A stretch of 64,000 bases of DNA from Dyadobacter beijingensis DSM 21582 (GCF_000382205.1 NZ_KB907788.1:1116001-1180000), one strand, 5' to 3'. Positions 42,095 through 52,500 are shown, numbered from the stretch's first letter. Numbers and translations: made by a program. The notes: a model not told the origin generated them from the sequence alone.

Positions 42095-45000
42095 ATGATG
42101 AAATTAATTACTGCATTCCTCGGAATATGCGCATTTCTCCTGCTTTGGAGCCCCGGGAGCCGGGCGCAGGGAAATGAGGCATCCATTATCGGGAAAGTAA
42201 GCGAAGGCCAGTTCGGGCCGGTGGTGGGCGCTACGGTGTTCGTCAAAAACGAGTCGACGGGTTTCAGTACGGGTACGGTAACGGACGCGAACGGGGACTA
42301 CATTATCAAGCAGTTGCCCCTCGGATCGCCCTACTCGATCACCGTGTCGTTTATCGGTTACGGTGAGCAGAAAAAGACCGGTTACTCACTCAACCAGGGC
42401 GACCAGCTCCGGCTCAATTTCACGCTCGAAGCGGCAGCCAACGAGCTGAAAGCGGTGGAAGTAGTGGCTAACTCTTTGAAAAATACGGTAGTAACATTAG
42501 GTGCTTCTACGCCGGTTACAGCGCGCGACATTGCCCGTCTTCCGGTCAACGGCCGTAACTTCACCTCGCTCATCGACCTTTCGCCATTGAGCAACGGAAG
42601 CAGCCTCGGGGGCCAGCTGGCATCTTCGACCAACTACACGATCGACGGGATGACCTCGCGGGGTACCATCGCCGGCGGCGGTACTTCGGGGGCCTATTCG
42701 ATCTCCATGGAAGCGATCCGCGAGTTCAAGGTGGTAACCAACGAGTACGACGTGACGATGGGCCGCGCAGGTGGCGGTACCATCAGCACGGTGACCAAAT
42801 CGGGTACCAACAAGCTCTCGGGTAGCGCGTTTACCTTCATGCGGAACGACGGGCTGGCCAGCAAATACGACCTTCGCGGTAACAAGAGAACGCAGGAGTT
42901 TTCTACCTATCAATACGGATTTTCTCTCGGCGGGCCGATCATCAAGGATAAGGCGCACTTCTTCGTGGCGTGGGACCACCAGGCCGACTCGCGCCCGCTT
43001 TACATTGCCAATAACCTCAGCCCGGCCGACGAAGCGGCCAACCGCGTTACGAACGCCACACTGGAACGTTTCGTAGGCATCGCACGCGACAAATACGGCG
43101 TATCGGACAATGCCCAGTACGGTGCATTCGATAAAGCCAAGGGCACCGACGCGCTTTTTGCCCGTATCGACTGGCAGCTGAATGCGAAAAACCTCCTGAC
43201 GATCCGCAACAACATGGTGATCGAGAAGGACAACCTTTCGGAAGGCGATAACTCGGGTATCAACTTTTACGAATCGTACATCGACCGTAAGAAGTTCGAT
43301 AACAGCCTCATGGCATCGCTCCGTACAAGCCTGAACCCGCGTTTGACCAACGAATTGAAAGTGCAGCATTTCTACGAGGACGTACAGGTGTTGCCGAGCT
43401 CCGAACTTCCGGCGGCAGGTATCCCCCGGGCGATCGTGGAAAACGTGGAATCCGTTGCCGGAACAGCGACCTACCTGAACTCGATCCAGATCGGTGGTCA
43501 GCGTTTCTCTCCTGAATGGTTCAAAGGAACTGTATTACAAGCGGTTGACAACCTTTACTACAATACCGGGAAGATCAACTTCACATTCGGTGTGGACGTG
43601 ATGTACAACCTCATGCACTCGCGCTATGGCTCGGAAATGAACGGCCGTTTCTATTTCACGGGAATGGATAATTTCAATAACCTGAAACCATACCGCTACG
43701 CCCGCGAAATTTACCTGAACGAAGACCAGAGCAATAAAGTGAAGTCGCTCAGCACCGGTTTGTACGCGCAAATGGATACCAAACTGGGCGTTGGCCTCGA
43801 TATGACGGCCGGTTTGCGCCTCGACAACACCGTGTACCTGAACCGCGCGAATTTCAGCCAGGTGGTATTTGATGAGCTGGGTATTAAAACCAACAACCGC
43901 ATTAACACCTTGCAGTTGCAGCCGCGGGTGCAATTCACCTGGGACGTGAACGAGCAGAGCAAAGACGTGATCCGCTTCGGTGCGGGTGTGTTCGGCTCTG
44001 CATTGAACCCTTATTCAATGGTGAACAACATGCTGTTCGACGGCTCGAAAGTGGCCTCGGTGGAGATCCAGGGCGACCTCGTTCCTACGCCTAACTTCCC
44101 GTTGTACCGCCAGGACCCGAGCAAAGCACCGGGTGCCGAGCTGTTCAACATTCCGGGTATCGAGCGCCTGATCACGATCAACGCCAACAGTCCTGATGCG
44201 AAAGTGCCTGTCGTGTACAAAACCAACTTCTCGTACAACCACTTTTTCAGCGACCGTCTCCGCATCGGTATCAGCGGTTATGCTTCGTGGGCACGCAACA
44301 ATTACATGTACATCGACCGCAATATGGTGGACCAGCCGTTCTTCAACATCACTGCCGAGGCTAACCGCGGCGTGTATGTGCCGGCTGCTTCTATCAACGC
44401 GACCAACGGTGCTACCAACTGGCTCAACAGTCGCCGTACCAATAAGGTCGGCCGTGTGCTGGAACTCGTAAGCGATGGTAAAAAGAACCAGTATGCGCTT
44501 GTAATCGACGGTACTTACAAGTATTTCAAAGACGGACAGATCACCGCTTCCTATACCTGGAACGATGCGAAGGACAATACGTCCTACAACGGTAACGTGG
44601 CCAACACGGCGACCCTCGACCAGATGGTGATCGACGATCCGCGCGATTTGAGCCGCATGTCTTATGCCAACAACCAGTTCCGCAGCAAGGTGGTGGTTTA
44701 CGGTACGGCACCAAGCTTCTGGGGCGTTACGCTCGGCGTTCGCTACTCCGGTATCGGCGGTACACGCTACTCCCTGGCCGTGAGCGGTAACATGAACGGC
44801 GACTTCGTATCCTCGAACGACCTGCCTTACATCTACGACGTGAACAATGGGGCGACGCCGGAATACATCCGGACGGGTATCAAAGCGATCCTCGACAACC
44901 CCGATGCAGAAGAAAGCATTAAAACTTTCCTCCGCGAGAACACCGGCAAGATGGCTGAGCGTAACGGCGGTGTGAACGGCTTCTACGGCGTATTCGACGT

Positions 45001-45253
45001 GCGTCTGGCGAAGACATTCAAGATCTACAAAACCCACCGTATTGAAGTTTCCGCCGATGCGTTCAACTTTGCCAACCTGCTCAACAAGGATTGGGGTGTA
45101 GGTAAAAACCTCGGCAAGCAAAACCTGTACACGATCAGAAGCTTCGACAAAACGAAACAGGAGTTTGTGTACAATGTTAATCGCGGTGCGGGTGTTTCCA
45201 GCCTCAACGGAAGTCCTTACCAGATCCAGCTCGGCCTGCGGTACGCATTCTGA
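42095..45253 (+). CDS. TonB-dependent receptor (Oar-like, carboxypeptidase-regulatory domain)
   Basis: 1052 residues from ATG 42095 (ATG 42098 equally possible), starting a signal peptide MMKLITAFLGICAFLLLWSPGSRAQ. A carboxypeptidase-regulatory-like domain (SIIGKVSEGQFGPVVGATVFVKN, about 30-115) is followed by an Oar-type plug (DIARLPVNGRNFTSLIDLSPL, FKVVTNEYDVTMGRAGGGTISTVTKSGTNKLSGSAF) and a long barrel ending QIQLGLRYAF. There is no SusD. The phosphodiesterase gene 91 bp downstream and the PhoB-like repeats upstream suggest uptake linked to phosphorus scavenging, but the transported molecule is not shown by the sequence. The mRNA leader is long and structured. Confidence 0.93.
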   Translation: MMKLITAFLGICAFLLLWSPGSRAQGNEASIIGKVSEGQFGPVVGATVFVKNESTGFSTGTVTDANGDYIIKQLPLGSPYSITVSFIGYGEQKKTGYSLNQGDQLRLNFTLEAAANELKAVEVVANSLKNTVVTLGASTPVTARDIARLPVNGRNFTSLIDLSPLSNGSSLGGQLASSTNYTIDGMTSRGTIAGGGTSGAYSISMEAIREFKVVTNEYDVTMGRAGGGTISTVTKSGTNKLSGSAFTFMRNDGLASKYDLRGNKRTQEFSTYQYGFSLGGPIIKDKAHFFVAWDHQADSRPLYIANNLSPADEAANRVTNATLERFVGIARDKYGVSDNAQYGAFDKAKGTDALFARIDWQLNAKNLLTIRNNMVIEKDNLSEGDNSGINFYESYIDRKKFDNSLMASLRTSLNPRLTNELKVQHFYEDVQVLPSSELPAAGIPRAIVENVESVAGTATYLNSIQIGGQRFSPEWFKGTVLQAVDNLYYNTGKINFTFGVDVMYNLMHSRYGSEMNGRFYFTGMDNFNNLKPYRYAREIYLNEDQSNKVKSLSTGLYAQMDTKLGVGLDMTAGLRLDNTVYLNRANFSQVVFDELGIKTNNRINTLQLQPRVQFTWDVNEQSKDVIRFGAGVFGSALNPYSMVNNMLFDGSKVASVEIQGDLVPTPNFPLYRQDPSKAPGAELFNIPGIERLITINANSPDAKVPVVYKTNFSYNHFFSDRLRIGISGYASWARNNYMYIDRNMVDQPFFNITAEANRGVYVPAASINATNGATNWLNSRRTNKVGRVLELVSDGKKNQYALVIDGTYKYFKDGQITASYTWNDAKDNTSYNGNVANTATLDQMVIDDPRDLSRMSYANNQFRSKVVVYGTAPSFWGVTLGVRYSGIGGTRYSLAVSGNMNGDFVSSNDLPYIYDVNNGATPEYIRTGIKAILDNPDAEESIKTFLRENTGKMAERNGGVNGFYGVFDVRLAKTFKIYKTHRIEVSADAFNFANLLNKDWGVGKNLGKQNLYTIRSFDKTKQEFVYNVNRGAGVSSLNGSPYQIQLGLRYAF

Positions 45254-45279
45254 CGGGATTGATTGAATAAATATTAAAA

Positions 45280-45317
45280 CCGGCTCCCCAGGCCCCGCAA
45301 ACGGCAGGGGGAGCCGG
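45280..45317 (+). other. Stable intercistronic hairpin
   Basis: CCGGCTCCCC (45280-45289) pairs perfectly with GGGGAGCCGG (45308-45317). No T-run follows on the plus strand, so it is more likely an mRNA-stabilising or processing hairpin, or a partial terminator, between the receptor and the phosphodiesterase gene. Confidence 0.7.
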
Positions 45318-45344
45318 AAACTGAACGAACAGGCACAACTACCC

Positions 45345-46694
45345 ATGAAAAAACTAATCCTGCTCTTAACCCTTTCCACCTTTTCGCTTAAAAGCCTGCG
45401 GGCCCAGGATGCACACGTGATCCTGATCAGCATCGACGGCCTGCGGCCCGAATTCTACAAAGACCCCAGCTGGTCGATGGTGAACCTGCGCCAGGGCATG
45501 GAAACCGGCGCCTATGCCGACGGCGTGACTGGCGTTTTCCCGACCGTTACCTATCCCTCTCACACGACCATGGTCACGGGCGTAAAGCCGATCAAGCACG
45601 GCGTGTATTACAACACCCCGCCCGAGCCGCTGGAAGTGACGGGCAAATGGATCTGGGATTACAAGACGATTAAAGTGCCGACGATTTTCAGCGCGGCAAA
45701 AGACAAGGGTCTGGCGACGGCGTCGGTATTCTGGCCGGTGTCGCTGGGCGGCCCTGCGAATTACAATATTCCCGAATACTGGTACTTGCCCGAAACAAAG
45801 GGCGGAAAGCGCAATATGACCAGGGCGCTGAGCGAAAATGCCAGTCCGAAAGGTTTTTACGAAGAAATCCAGCAGAATGCCACCGGCAAGCTTGAAGAGA
45901 TCGATTTTGATGGCGAGTACCTGAGCATCGACGATAACCTCTCGCGTACGAGCGCCTACATTATCCGTAAATACAAGCCATCGTTCCTGGCCGTGCATCT
46001 GGTGGCGGTAGACCACTTCGAGCACGAGCAGGGCCGCGAGGGGGATAAGGTCCGTGCGGCGCTGAGCAGCGTCGACCGGGGCATTAAAGCCATCCTGGAA
46101 GCGATCGAAAAGGCAGGTATCAAAGAAAAAACAACGGTAATCGTTACCGGCGACCACGGATTTGTAGACATCCATTCGTCGCTCTCGCCCAATGTGCTCC
46201 TCGCCCGGGCAGGCGTTTACGACCCCAAGAACCCGGCTTCATGGAAAGCCTACTTCCATGCCTCGGGCGGCTCGTCGTTCCTGCATTTGAAGGATAAAAA
46301 CGATACCCAGACGCTCGAAAAGGTCAAAGCGGCATTGGCCAGCCTGCCGGTCGCGCAAAAGGCGATGTTCGATATCAAAGACCGCGCGGCACTGGACGCC
46401 GTCGGCTCCGACCCCAATGCGGCCTTGGCGCTGGCACCCAAGCAGGGCTTCACGATCGGCAATGCTGCCACGGGCGATTTCGTCCGCGCGGCGAGCGGCG
46501 GCACGCACGGCTTCTTCCCCGATTTCAAAGAGATCCAGACCGGCTTCGTCGCATTCGGCAAGGGCATCAAAAAAGGCGCCGTGATCCCCGAAATGGGTTT
46601 GCAGGACATCGCCCCGCTGATCGCGAAATTGCTGAACATCGACTTCCCCTCGGCGGACGGTACCGTATACCCCGGCATGCTTGTCAAAGAATAG
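45345..46694 (+). CDS. Secreted type I phosphodiesterase / nucleotide pyrophosphatase family enzyme
   Basis: 449 residues with a signal peptide (MKKLILLLTLSTFSLKSLRAQ). The alkaline-phosphatase-superfamily metal site begins at VILISIDGLRPEF (Asp31), and VFPTVTYPSHTTMVTG carries the probable nucleophile Thr69 in the T-x-P-S-H setting of nucleotide pyrophosphatase/phosphodiesterases. FLAVHLVAVDHFEHEQG, VIVTGDHGFVDIHSS and GGTHGFFPDF supply further Asp/His ligands. It should cleave phosphodiester or pyrophosphate bonds in the periplasm, for instance of nucleotides. It follows the TonB receptor by 91 bp on the same strand with a hairpin between, and a terminator closes the unit. Confidence 0.9.
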   Translation: MKKLILLLTLSTFSLKSLRAQDAHVILISIDGLRPEFYKDPSWSMVNLRQGMETGAYADGVTGVFPTVTYPSHTTMVTGVKPIKHGVYYNTPPEPLEVTGKWIWDYKTIKVPTIFSAAKDKGLATASVFWPVSLGGPANYNIPEYWYLPETKGGKRNMTRALSENASPKGFYEEIQQNATGKLEEIDFDGEYLSIDDNLSRTSAYIIRKYKPSFLAVHLVAVDHFEHEQGREGDKVRAALSSVDRGIKAILEAIEKAGIKEKTTVIVTGDHGFVDIHSSLSPNVLLARAGVYDPKNPASWKAYFHASGGSSFLHLKDKNDTQTLEKVKAALASLPVAQKAMFDIKDRAALDAVGSDPNAALALAPKQGFTIGNAATGDFVRAASGGTHGFFPDFKEIQTGFVAFGKGIKKGAVIPEMGLQDIAPLIAKLLNIDFPSADGTVYPGMLVKE

Positions 46695-46730
46695 CATTTA
46701 GGTTTGTAAGATAGATAAGAATATTGCAGA

Positions 46731-46766
46731 AAGGACGTCACCGCTAGCGTGGCGTCCTTTTTTGTA
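46731..46766 (+). terminator. Intrinsic terminator after the phosphodiesterase gene
   Basis: AAAGGACGTCAC (46731-46742) pairs with GTGGCGTCCTTT (46750-46761), one wobble, 7-nt loop, followed by TTTTG. Confidence 0.9.
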
Positions 46767-46839
46767 TTTTGAGGCATAATTTTTGAAAGGTATATCAAGA
46801 AGCCAGCGCTTCGCGCCATTACTCAAAACACCAACATCC

Positions 46840-47625
46840 ATGAAAAGAACATTGCAGATTTCCAACATGATCGCCCTGATCGTCACCGTGGTGATCAACT
46901 ATCTCTCCAATACCGGTATTTTCAACGGCAATACGATGGCCAGCGTTTCGGCGCGGTACCAGAACTATTTCACACCGTCGGGCTATGCATTCTCCATCTG
47001 GGGTCTGATTTACCTCTTTCTGGCGGCATTCGTCATTTACCAGGCGCGGGGTATTTCCGGCAAGCGCGAAACGCCGGCCATCGTGGAAAAAATCGGGTGG
47101 CTGTTTGTGATCTCCTGTGCGGCCAACTCTGGCTGGGTGCTGGCGTGGCTTTACGATCAGACCGGTCTGTCGGTGCTGATCATGGTCGTGCTGCTGACCT
47201 CCCTTGCGCTGATCATATTGCGTACCCGAATGGAAATGGACCTCATTCCGATCAAAGAAATTGCCCTCACCTGGTGGCCTTTCGCCATCTACATCGGGTG
47301 GATTTCCGTGGCGCTCATCGCCAACGTAGCCGCTTACCTTACAAAAACCGGCTGGAATGGTTTCGGCCTGTCGCCGCAAGCCTGGACGATCGTCATGATT
47401 TGCGCCGCCGGGCTCGTGTACATTCTCCTTACATGGACAAGAAACCTCCGCGAATCTTCGATGGTAGGTGTATGGGCATTGGTGGCCGTGGCCGTAGCGA
47501 ACAAAGGCGTATCGCCGGAGATCGTCAACACTGCCATTGCGGTATCGGTCATTATCTTCATCAGCAGCGGCATTCATGGCTACCGCAACCGCGGCCGGCA
47601 TTTCCTCGAAGAAGCGAAGATGTAA
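46840..47625 (+). CDS. TspO/MBR-related (tryptophan-rich sensory) membrane protein
   Basis: 261 residues from ATG 46840; the frame extends upstream, but MKRTLQISNMIALIVTVVINYLSNTGIF is the natural start of a first membrane helix. About seven or eight hydrophobic segments follow, including the conserved FTPSGYAFSIWGLIYLFLAAF and WVLAWLYDQTGLSVLIMVVLL, with Trp-rich sequence (LTWWPFAIYIGWISVALIAN). TspO/MBR relatives bind porphyrins or other hydrophobic ligands and are linked to stress responses; this protein belongs to a longer Bacteroidota branch. It is monocistronic and is flanked by two copies of a 15-bp repeat (46806-46820 and 47641-47655). Confidence 0.85.
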   Translation: MKRTLQISNMIALIVTVVINYLSNTGIFNGNTMASVSARYQNYFTPSGYAFSIWGLIYLFLAAFVIYQARGISGKRETPAIVEKIGWLFVISCAANSGWVLAWLYDQTGLSVLIMVVLLTSLALIILRTRMEMDLIPIKEIALTWWPFAIYIGWISVALIANVAAYLTKTGWNGFGLSPQAWTIVMICAAGLVYILLTWTRNLRESSMVGVWALVAVAVANKGVSPEIVNTAIAVSVIIFISSGIHGYRNRGRHFLEEAKM

Positions 47626-47628
47626 GCG

Positions 47629-47653
47629 TGGCGCGAAGCTGCGCTTCGCGCCA
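47629..47653. terminator. Very stable hairpin after the TspO-like gene
   Basis: TGGCGCGAAGC (47629-47639) and GCTTCGCGCCA (47643-47653) pair perfectly around a TGC loop, starting 4 bp past the stop. Only TTT follows. Most of the right arm plus two bases, GCGCTTCGCGCCATT, is repeated at 46806-46820 in front of the same gene. Confidence 0.7.
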
Positions 47654-47745
47654 TTTCACCAAACGTATAATAATAAAAAGATAAAATTATCTTAATCCCC
47701 CACGCCCTGCTGTCGGTCGATAGCCCGCAATACCCTTTCGATGAT

Positions 47746-47802
47746 TTTAATGCCTTTTTAACATCCTTTTAACATAGAGTTAAGGATGAAGTGCGGTTTT
47801 TG
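47746..47802 (+). promoter_or_regulatory. Promoter with four 11-bp direct repeats, second site
   Basis: TTTAATGCCTT, TTTAACATCCT, TTTAACATAGA and GTTAAGGATGA start at 47746, 47757, 47768 and 47779; TTAA recurs every 11 bp exactly. Five bases later GGTTTTTG (47795-47802) takes the place of the -7 TAnnTTTG box. Geometry is identical to the site at 41730-41786. It faces the small secreted protein gene at 47845 and the efflux operon behind it. Confidence 0.65.
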
Positions 47803-47844
47803 TATGCGTAGAAGCGCTAAAAAACTCAATAGCGGCCCGTTAAA

Positions 47845-48267
47845 ATGATCAAAGAATTGCTGAAATATCTCCTGCCCCTGTGCATTCTCCTGGTGGATGG
47901 AGTCAGCAATATGTATGCAGGCTCGCAGGAAGGGGCCGTTTGCTCCTCCCCGATCCAGGTCCTGGCCCAATCGGAACATCCCAATTTTGTACAAGCCGTC
48001 AGCGATGATGCACCGGCATTCCGGCTTCCCAGCACGGCTCGTCGTTTCGCAGAGCTGATCAAAGCGATTTCGGAAGAAAAAGAAGAAGACTCGACCGAAT
48101 CGGTATCCCTGAAAAAAACACCGCGCACCGGCTGCATTCCGGCCGCTACCTACACGGCGCGCCCCGATCTCCAATCTTACATTTTCCCCAAAATCAGGCC
48201 CTTACCCCGGTTTGGTTCACTGATTTCCTCTCACCGCTACCTGGTACTCCGCGTACTCAGGATATGA
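47845..48267 (+). CDS. Small secreted hypothetical protein
   Basis: 140 residues beginning with an export signal (MIKELLKYLLPLCILLVDGVSNMYAG). The mature part has SEHPNFVQAVSDDAPAFRLPSTARRFAELIKAISEEKEEDS, an acidic stretch, and ends with a basic tail LISSHRYLVLRVLRI. I recognise no family. It lies 43 bp downstream of the putative -7 box of a promoter with 11-bp repeats and 151 bp before the adaptor gene of an RND pump; a GC hairpin (around 48274-48288, GCGGCAG/CTGCCGC) lies between but lacks a T-run, so co-transcription with the pump is plausible. Function unknown. Confidence 0.6.
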   Translation: MIKELLKYLLPLCILLVDGVSNMYAGSQEGAVCSSPIQVLAQSEHPNFVQAVSDDAPAFRLPSTARRFAELIKAISEEKEEDSTESVSLKKTPRTGCIPAATYTARPDLQSYIFPKIRPLPRFGSLISSHRYLVLRVLRI

Positions 48268-48418
48268 TCCCCGTTAGCGGCAGGCTGCCGCACAGCCTGC
48301 ATTGCCGGTGGTCGTAGCCCATCTTCCCACAGCTCACGGCTGCCTGCACCGTGCCGTCAGGCACACCCATACGAACAGAAACTATCAAAAATTCAAATTG
48401 CTAACTCCAAAAAACATC

Positions 48419-49504
48419 ATGAAAAGAATTCTCATGCTCGTGAGCCTGGGTGCGTTGTTGTATCAGACAAGCTGTACTTCCAAACACGAAGAAGAAAAAG
48501 AAGAGCCGGTTAACTATTTAGTAACAAGCCCCTTACAAAAAGATACCATCATCACAAAAGAGTACGTGAGCCAGATCCGGGCCATCAGCCACATCGAGCT
48601 GCGCGCATTGGAAAGAGGTTACCTGCAAAAGATCTATGTAGACGAAGGTCAGATGGTGAAAAAAGGCCAGCTGATGTTCCAGATCATGCCGATGGTATAC
48701 CAGGCTGAACAACAGAAAGCACAGGCCGAAGCCAATTTCGCGGAAATCGAATATAAAAATACCAAGGCGCTGGCCGACAGCAACGTCGTTTCCAAAAACG
48801 AACTCGCATTGGCCAAAGCGAAATTCGATAAAGCCAAAGCAGAACTCGGCCTCGCTTCTACCCACCTGGGTTTCACCGAAATCCGTGCGCCGTTTAATGG
48901 TATCATGGATCATTTCCAGGTGAGGCTCGGTAGCCTCGTAGACGAAGGCGACCTGCTGACCACCCTCTCCGACAACAGTGAAATGTGGGTTTACTTTAAC
49001 GTGCCGGAAGCCGAATACCTCGACTATAAATCGCGCCAGGACGATGGTAACCTATTGAAAGTGAACCTCAAAATGGCCAACGAAAAGATGTTCGATTACA
49101 CGGGAGCCGTGAAAACGATCGAGGCCGACTTTAACAACGAAACAGGTAACATCGCATTCCGGGCTACGTTCCCGAATCCCAAAGGCCTGCTTCGCCACGG
49201 GGAAACAGGTAACGTACTCGTGACCGTTCCGCTGAAAAGTGCATTGCTGATCCCGCAAAAAGCGACATTCGAGGTGCTCGACAAGAAATACTGCTACGTA
49301 CTCGACAAGGACAACAAGATCCAGTCCCGCGAGATCACCGTGGCCGCCGAGCTGCCCCACATTTTCGCGATCTCCCACGGTTTGCAGAAAGACGACAAGA
49401 TCCTGCTGGAAGGCTTGCGTCAGGTGCGCGAAAACCAGAAGATCAGCTACAAATTCGAGAAACCCGATTCGGTTATCTCTCACCTCAGCCTGTACGCGGA
49501 ATAA
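48419..49504 (+). CDS. RND efflux periplasmic adaptor lipoprotein (AcrA-like)
   Basis: 361 residues from ATG 48419, starting MKRILMLVSLGALLYQTSC with the lipobox Cys at about 19; an upstream in-frame start would precede this signal. Features are the lipoyl half-motif KIYVDEGQMVKKGQLMFQI, the helical hairpin (AEQQKAQAEANFAEIEYKNTKALADSNVVSKNELALAKAKFDKAKAELGL) and FTEIRAPFNGIMDHFQVRLGSLVDEGDLL. It joins the AcrB-type permease and TolC-type channel encoded directly downstream (21-bp gap to the permease). Regulation may be through the 11-bp-repeat promoter at 47746, if transcription reads through the small gene. Confidence 0.93.
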   Translation: MKRILMLVSLGALLYQTSCTSKHEEEKEEPVNYLVTSPLQKDTIITKEYVSQIRAISHIELRALERGYLQKIYVDEGQMVKKGQLMFQIMPMVYQAEQQKAQAEANFAEIEYKNTKALADSNVVSKNELALAKAKFDKAKAELGLASTHLGFTEIRAPFNGIMDHFQVRLGSLVDEGDLLTTLSDNSEMWVYFNVPEAEYLDYKSRQDDGNLLKVNLKMANEKMFDYTGAVKTIEADFNNETGNIAFRATFPNPKGLLRHGETGNVLVTVPLKSALLIPQKATFEVLDKKYCYVLDKDNKIQSREITVAAELPHIFAISHGLQKDDKILLEGLRQVRENQKISYKFEKPDSVISHLSLYAE

Positions 49505-49525
49505 TCAGGTCCAAACGAAAAAGAT

Positions 49526-52500
49526 ATGTTTAATCAATTCATACGACGGCCTGTATTCGCTATTGTAATATCGGTCATGATAGTCTTCATTGGTGTGCTG
49601 GCTATCAAAAAACTGCCTATCTCGCAGTTCCCGGACATTGCTCCTACCACTGTTAACATTTTTATCGCCTACCCCGGTTCGAGTGCCGACGTTTTGGTGA
49701 AATCCACGCTTATTACCCTGGAACAGGCCATTAACGGTGTTCAGGACATGCGCTACATCGCTACCGACGCTACCAGTGCGGGGGAAGCTACGCTCAGGAT
49801 CATCTTCGAGCCCGGTACCGACCCCAACGATGCCGTGATCCGGGTTAAAACGCGGGTTGACCAGGTTATGCCGCTCCTTCCCGAGCTCGTTCAGCGTGAA
49901 GGGGTTATCATTACCCCAATCCAGCCGAGTATGTTGATGTACGTCAACCTGTACTCGAAATCAAAAACCATCGACGAGAAATTCCTCTTCAACTACGCCA
50001 CCGTGAAAATGATCCCCGAGATCCAGCGGACCAAAGGGGTAGCGCGGGCGCAGATCCTTGGTAGCCGCCGTTACGCGATGCGCGTATGGCTCAATCCCGA
50101 CCGTATGCGTGCGTACAGCATTTCCGTAGAAGAAGTGATGAAGGCGCTCGGAGAGCAGAGTATTATCGGTCGCCCCGGCCGTATCGGACAAAGCTCCGGT
50201 ATCGCGGCGCAGTCATTGGAATATGTGTTGACCTACAAAGGCCGGTACAGCGAACCCAAAGAGTATGAGGACATTATCATTCGCGCCAATGCCGAAGGGG
50301 AAAGCATCCATTTGAAAGACATCGCGAAAGTGGAGCTCGGCAGCGAGTTCTTCGACATTTACTCCAACCTCGACGGCCATGCATCCGCGGCGATCGTTTT
50401 GCGCCAGAACTACGGTAGTAATGCCAGTGATGTAATTAAAGAAGTAAAAGAAAAGCTGGCTGTGATGAAGCAATCCTTTCCTCCGGGCATGGATTATCAG
50501 ATCAGCTACGACGTATCGCAGTTCCTCGACGCGTCCATCGAGCAGGTAATCCACACGCTGCGCGACGCATTTATCCTCGTGGCATTGGTCGTGTTCATCT
50601 TCCTTGGCGACTGGCGGTCTACATTGATCCCCATCCTCGCGGTGCCGGTATCGTTGGTCGGTGCGTTCTTCGTGATCCAGGGCTTCGGGCTTTCGATTAA
50701 CCTGATCACCCTCTTTGCATTGGTACTGGCGATCGGTATTGTCGTCGATGATGCGATTGTCGTCGTGGAGGCGGTCCATGCCAAGTTTGAGGAGGAACCT
50801 GGCATAACGCCCTATAATGCGGTGAAAAAGGTATTGGCCGAAATCAGCGGCGCGATCATCGCGATTACCGCGGTCATGGTATCGGTATTCGTGCCTATCT
50901 CCTTCATGTCGGGGCCTGTGGGTACTTTCTACCGCCAGTTCTCCATCACCATGGCGAGCTCGATCGTTATCTCGGCATTGATCGCCCTGACGCTGACGCC
51001 GGTATTGTGTGCGATGCTTTTGAAAAGCCACCACGGCCATCCGCGCAAGAAATCCATTATGGATAAGGGTATCGACGCATTCAACCGCGGTTTTGAAAAA
51101 CTCACCGGCCGGTATGTGGCGCTGCTCAACCGTATCGTGGCCCGCCGTCTGGTGACATTCCTCGTGCTCGGTGCATTCTGTTTCGGTATTTTCTATGTGA
51201 ACTCGATCGTACCGGCCGGTTTTATCCCTAACGAAGATCAGAGCACGATCTACGCGATCATCCAGACCCCTCCGGGATCGACGCTGGAAAAAACCAACGA
51301 GGTATCGCGCCGCCTGCAAAAGATTTGCGAGGAAGTGGAAGGTATCGAGTCGGTGTCGTCACTGGCAGGTTACGAGATCATGACGGAAGGCCGCGGTTCC
51401 AATGCGGGTACCTGTCTGATCAACCTCAAACCGTGGCACGAACGTGACCACAATGTGAAAGAGATCATGGAAGAGCTCGAACACGCTTCGAAAGGCCTCG
51501 GCGCGACCGTCGAATTCTTCGAACCGCCAGCGATCCCGGGCTTTGGTACTTCCGGTGGTTTCTCGATGCGTTTGCTTGATAAAAACACGGATACCGATTA
51601 CCACGAGTTCGACAAGATCAACAAGGAATTTCTCGACAACCTCGCGAAACGCAAGGAGCTGACGGGCTTGTTTACCTTCTTCGCGGCGAACTACCCGCAG
51701 TACGAGCTCGAAATCGACAACAAGCTGGCCATGCAGAAGGGCGTATCGATCGGAAAAGCGATGGATAACCTCAACATCATGATCGGTAGTACCTACGAAC
51801 AGGGCTTTATCAAGTTCAACCAGTTCTTTAAGGTGTACGTACAGTCCGACCCGCAATACAGAAGGCTGCCATCCGATTTGCTGAAACTGTTTGTAAAAAA
51901 CGAAGCCGGTGAAATGGTACCGTACTCGTCGTTCATGAAGCTGAAAAAAGGCCAGGGACCGAACGAGATCACCCGTTTCAACCTCTATAACTCCGCGGCG
52001 ATCCAGGGACTTCCCGCCAAAGGCTACACGACGGCGGAAGCCATTGCGGCCATTCGCGAGGTAGCGGCCAAAACGCTGCCGAAAGGGTACGATATCGCAT
52101 TCGAAGGTCTTTCCTACGACGAATCGATCCGCGGTAACGAATCGCTCGTCGTGTTCATGATCGTACTGGCATTCGTGTACCTGGTGCTCGCGGCGCAGTA
52201 CGAAAGCTTCATCATTCCTTTGGCGGTGGTATTCTCGCTGCCGGTGGGGGTATTCGGGTCATTCCTGATGCTGAAACTGATGGGCCTTGAAAACAACATT
52301 TACGCGCAGATCGGTTTGATCATGCTCGTGGGTCTGTTGGGAAAAAATGCGGTACTGATCGTGGAATTCGCCGTGCAGAAGCGCGCCGAGGGAGCCACTA
52401 TCCTTGCGGCTGCCATTGACGGTGCAAGGGTGCGTTTCCGCCCGATCCTGATGACCTCGTTCGCATTCGTGGCCGGTCTGATCCCGCTGATCGTCGCCAC

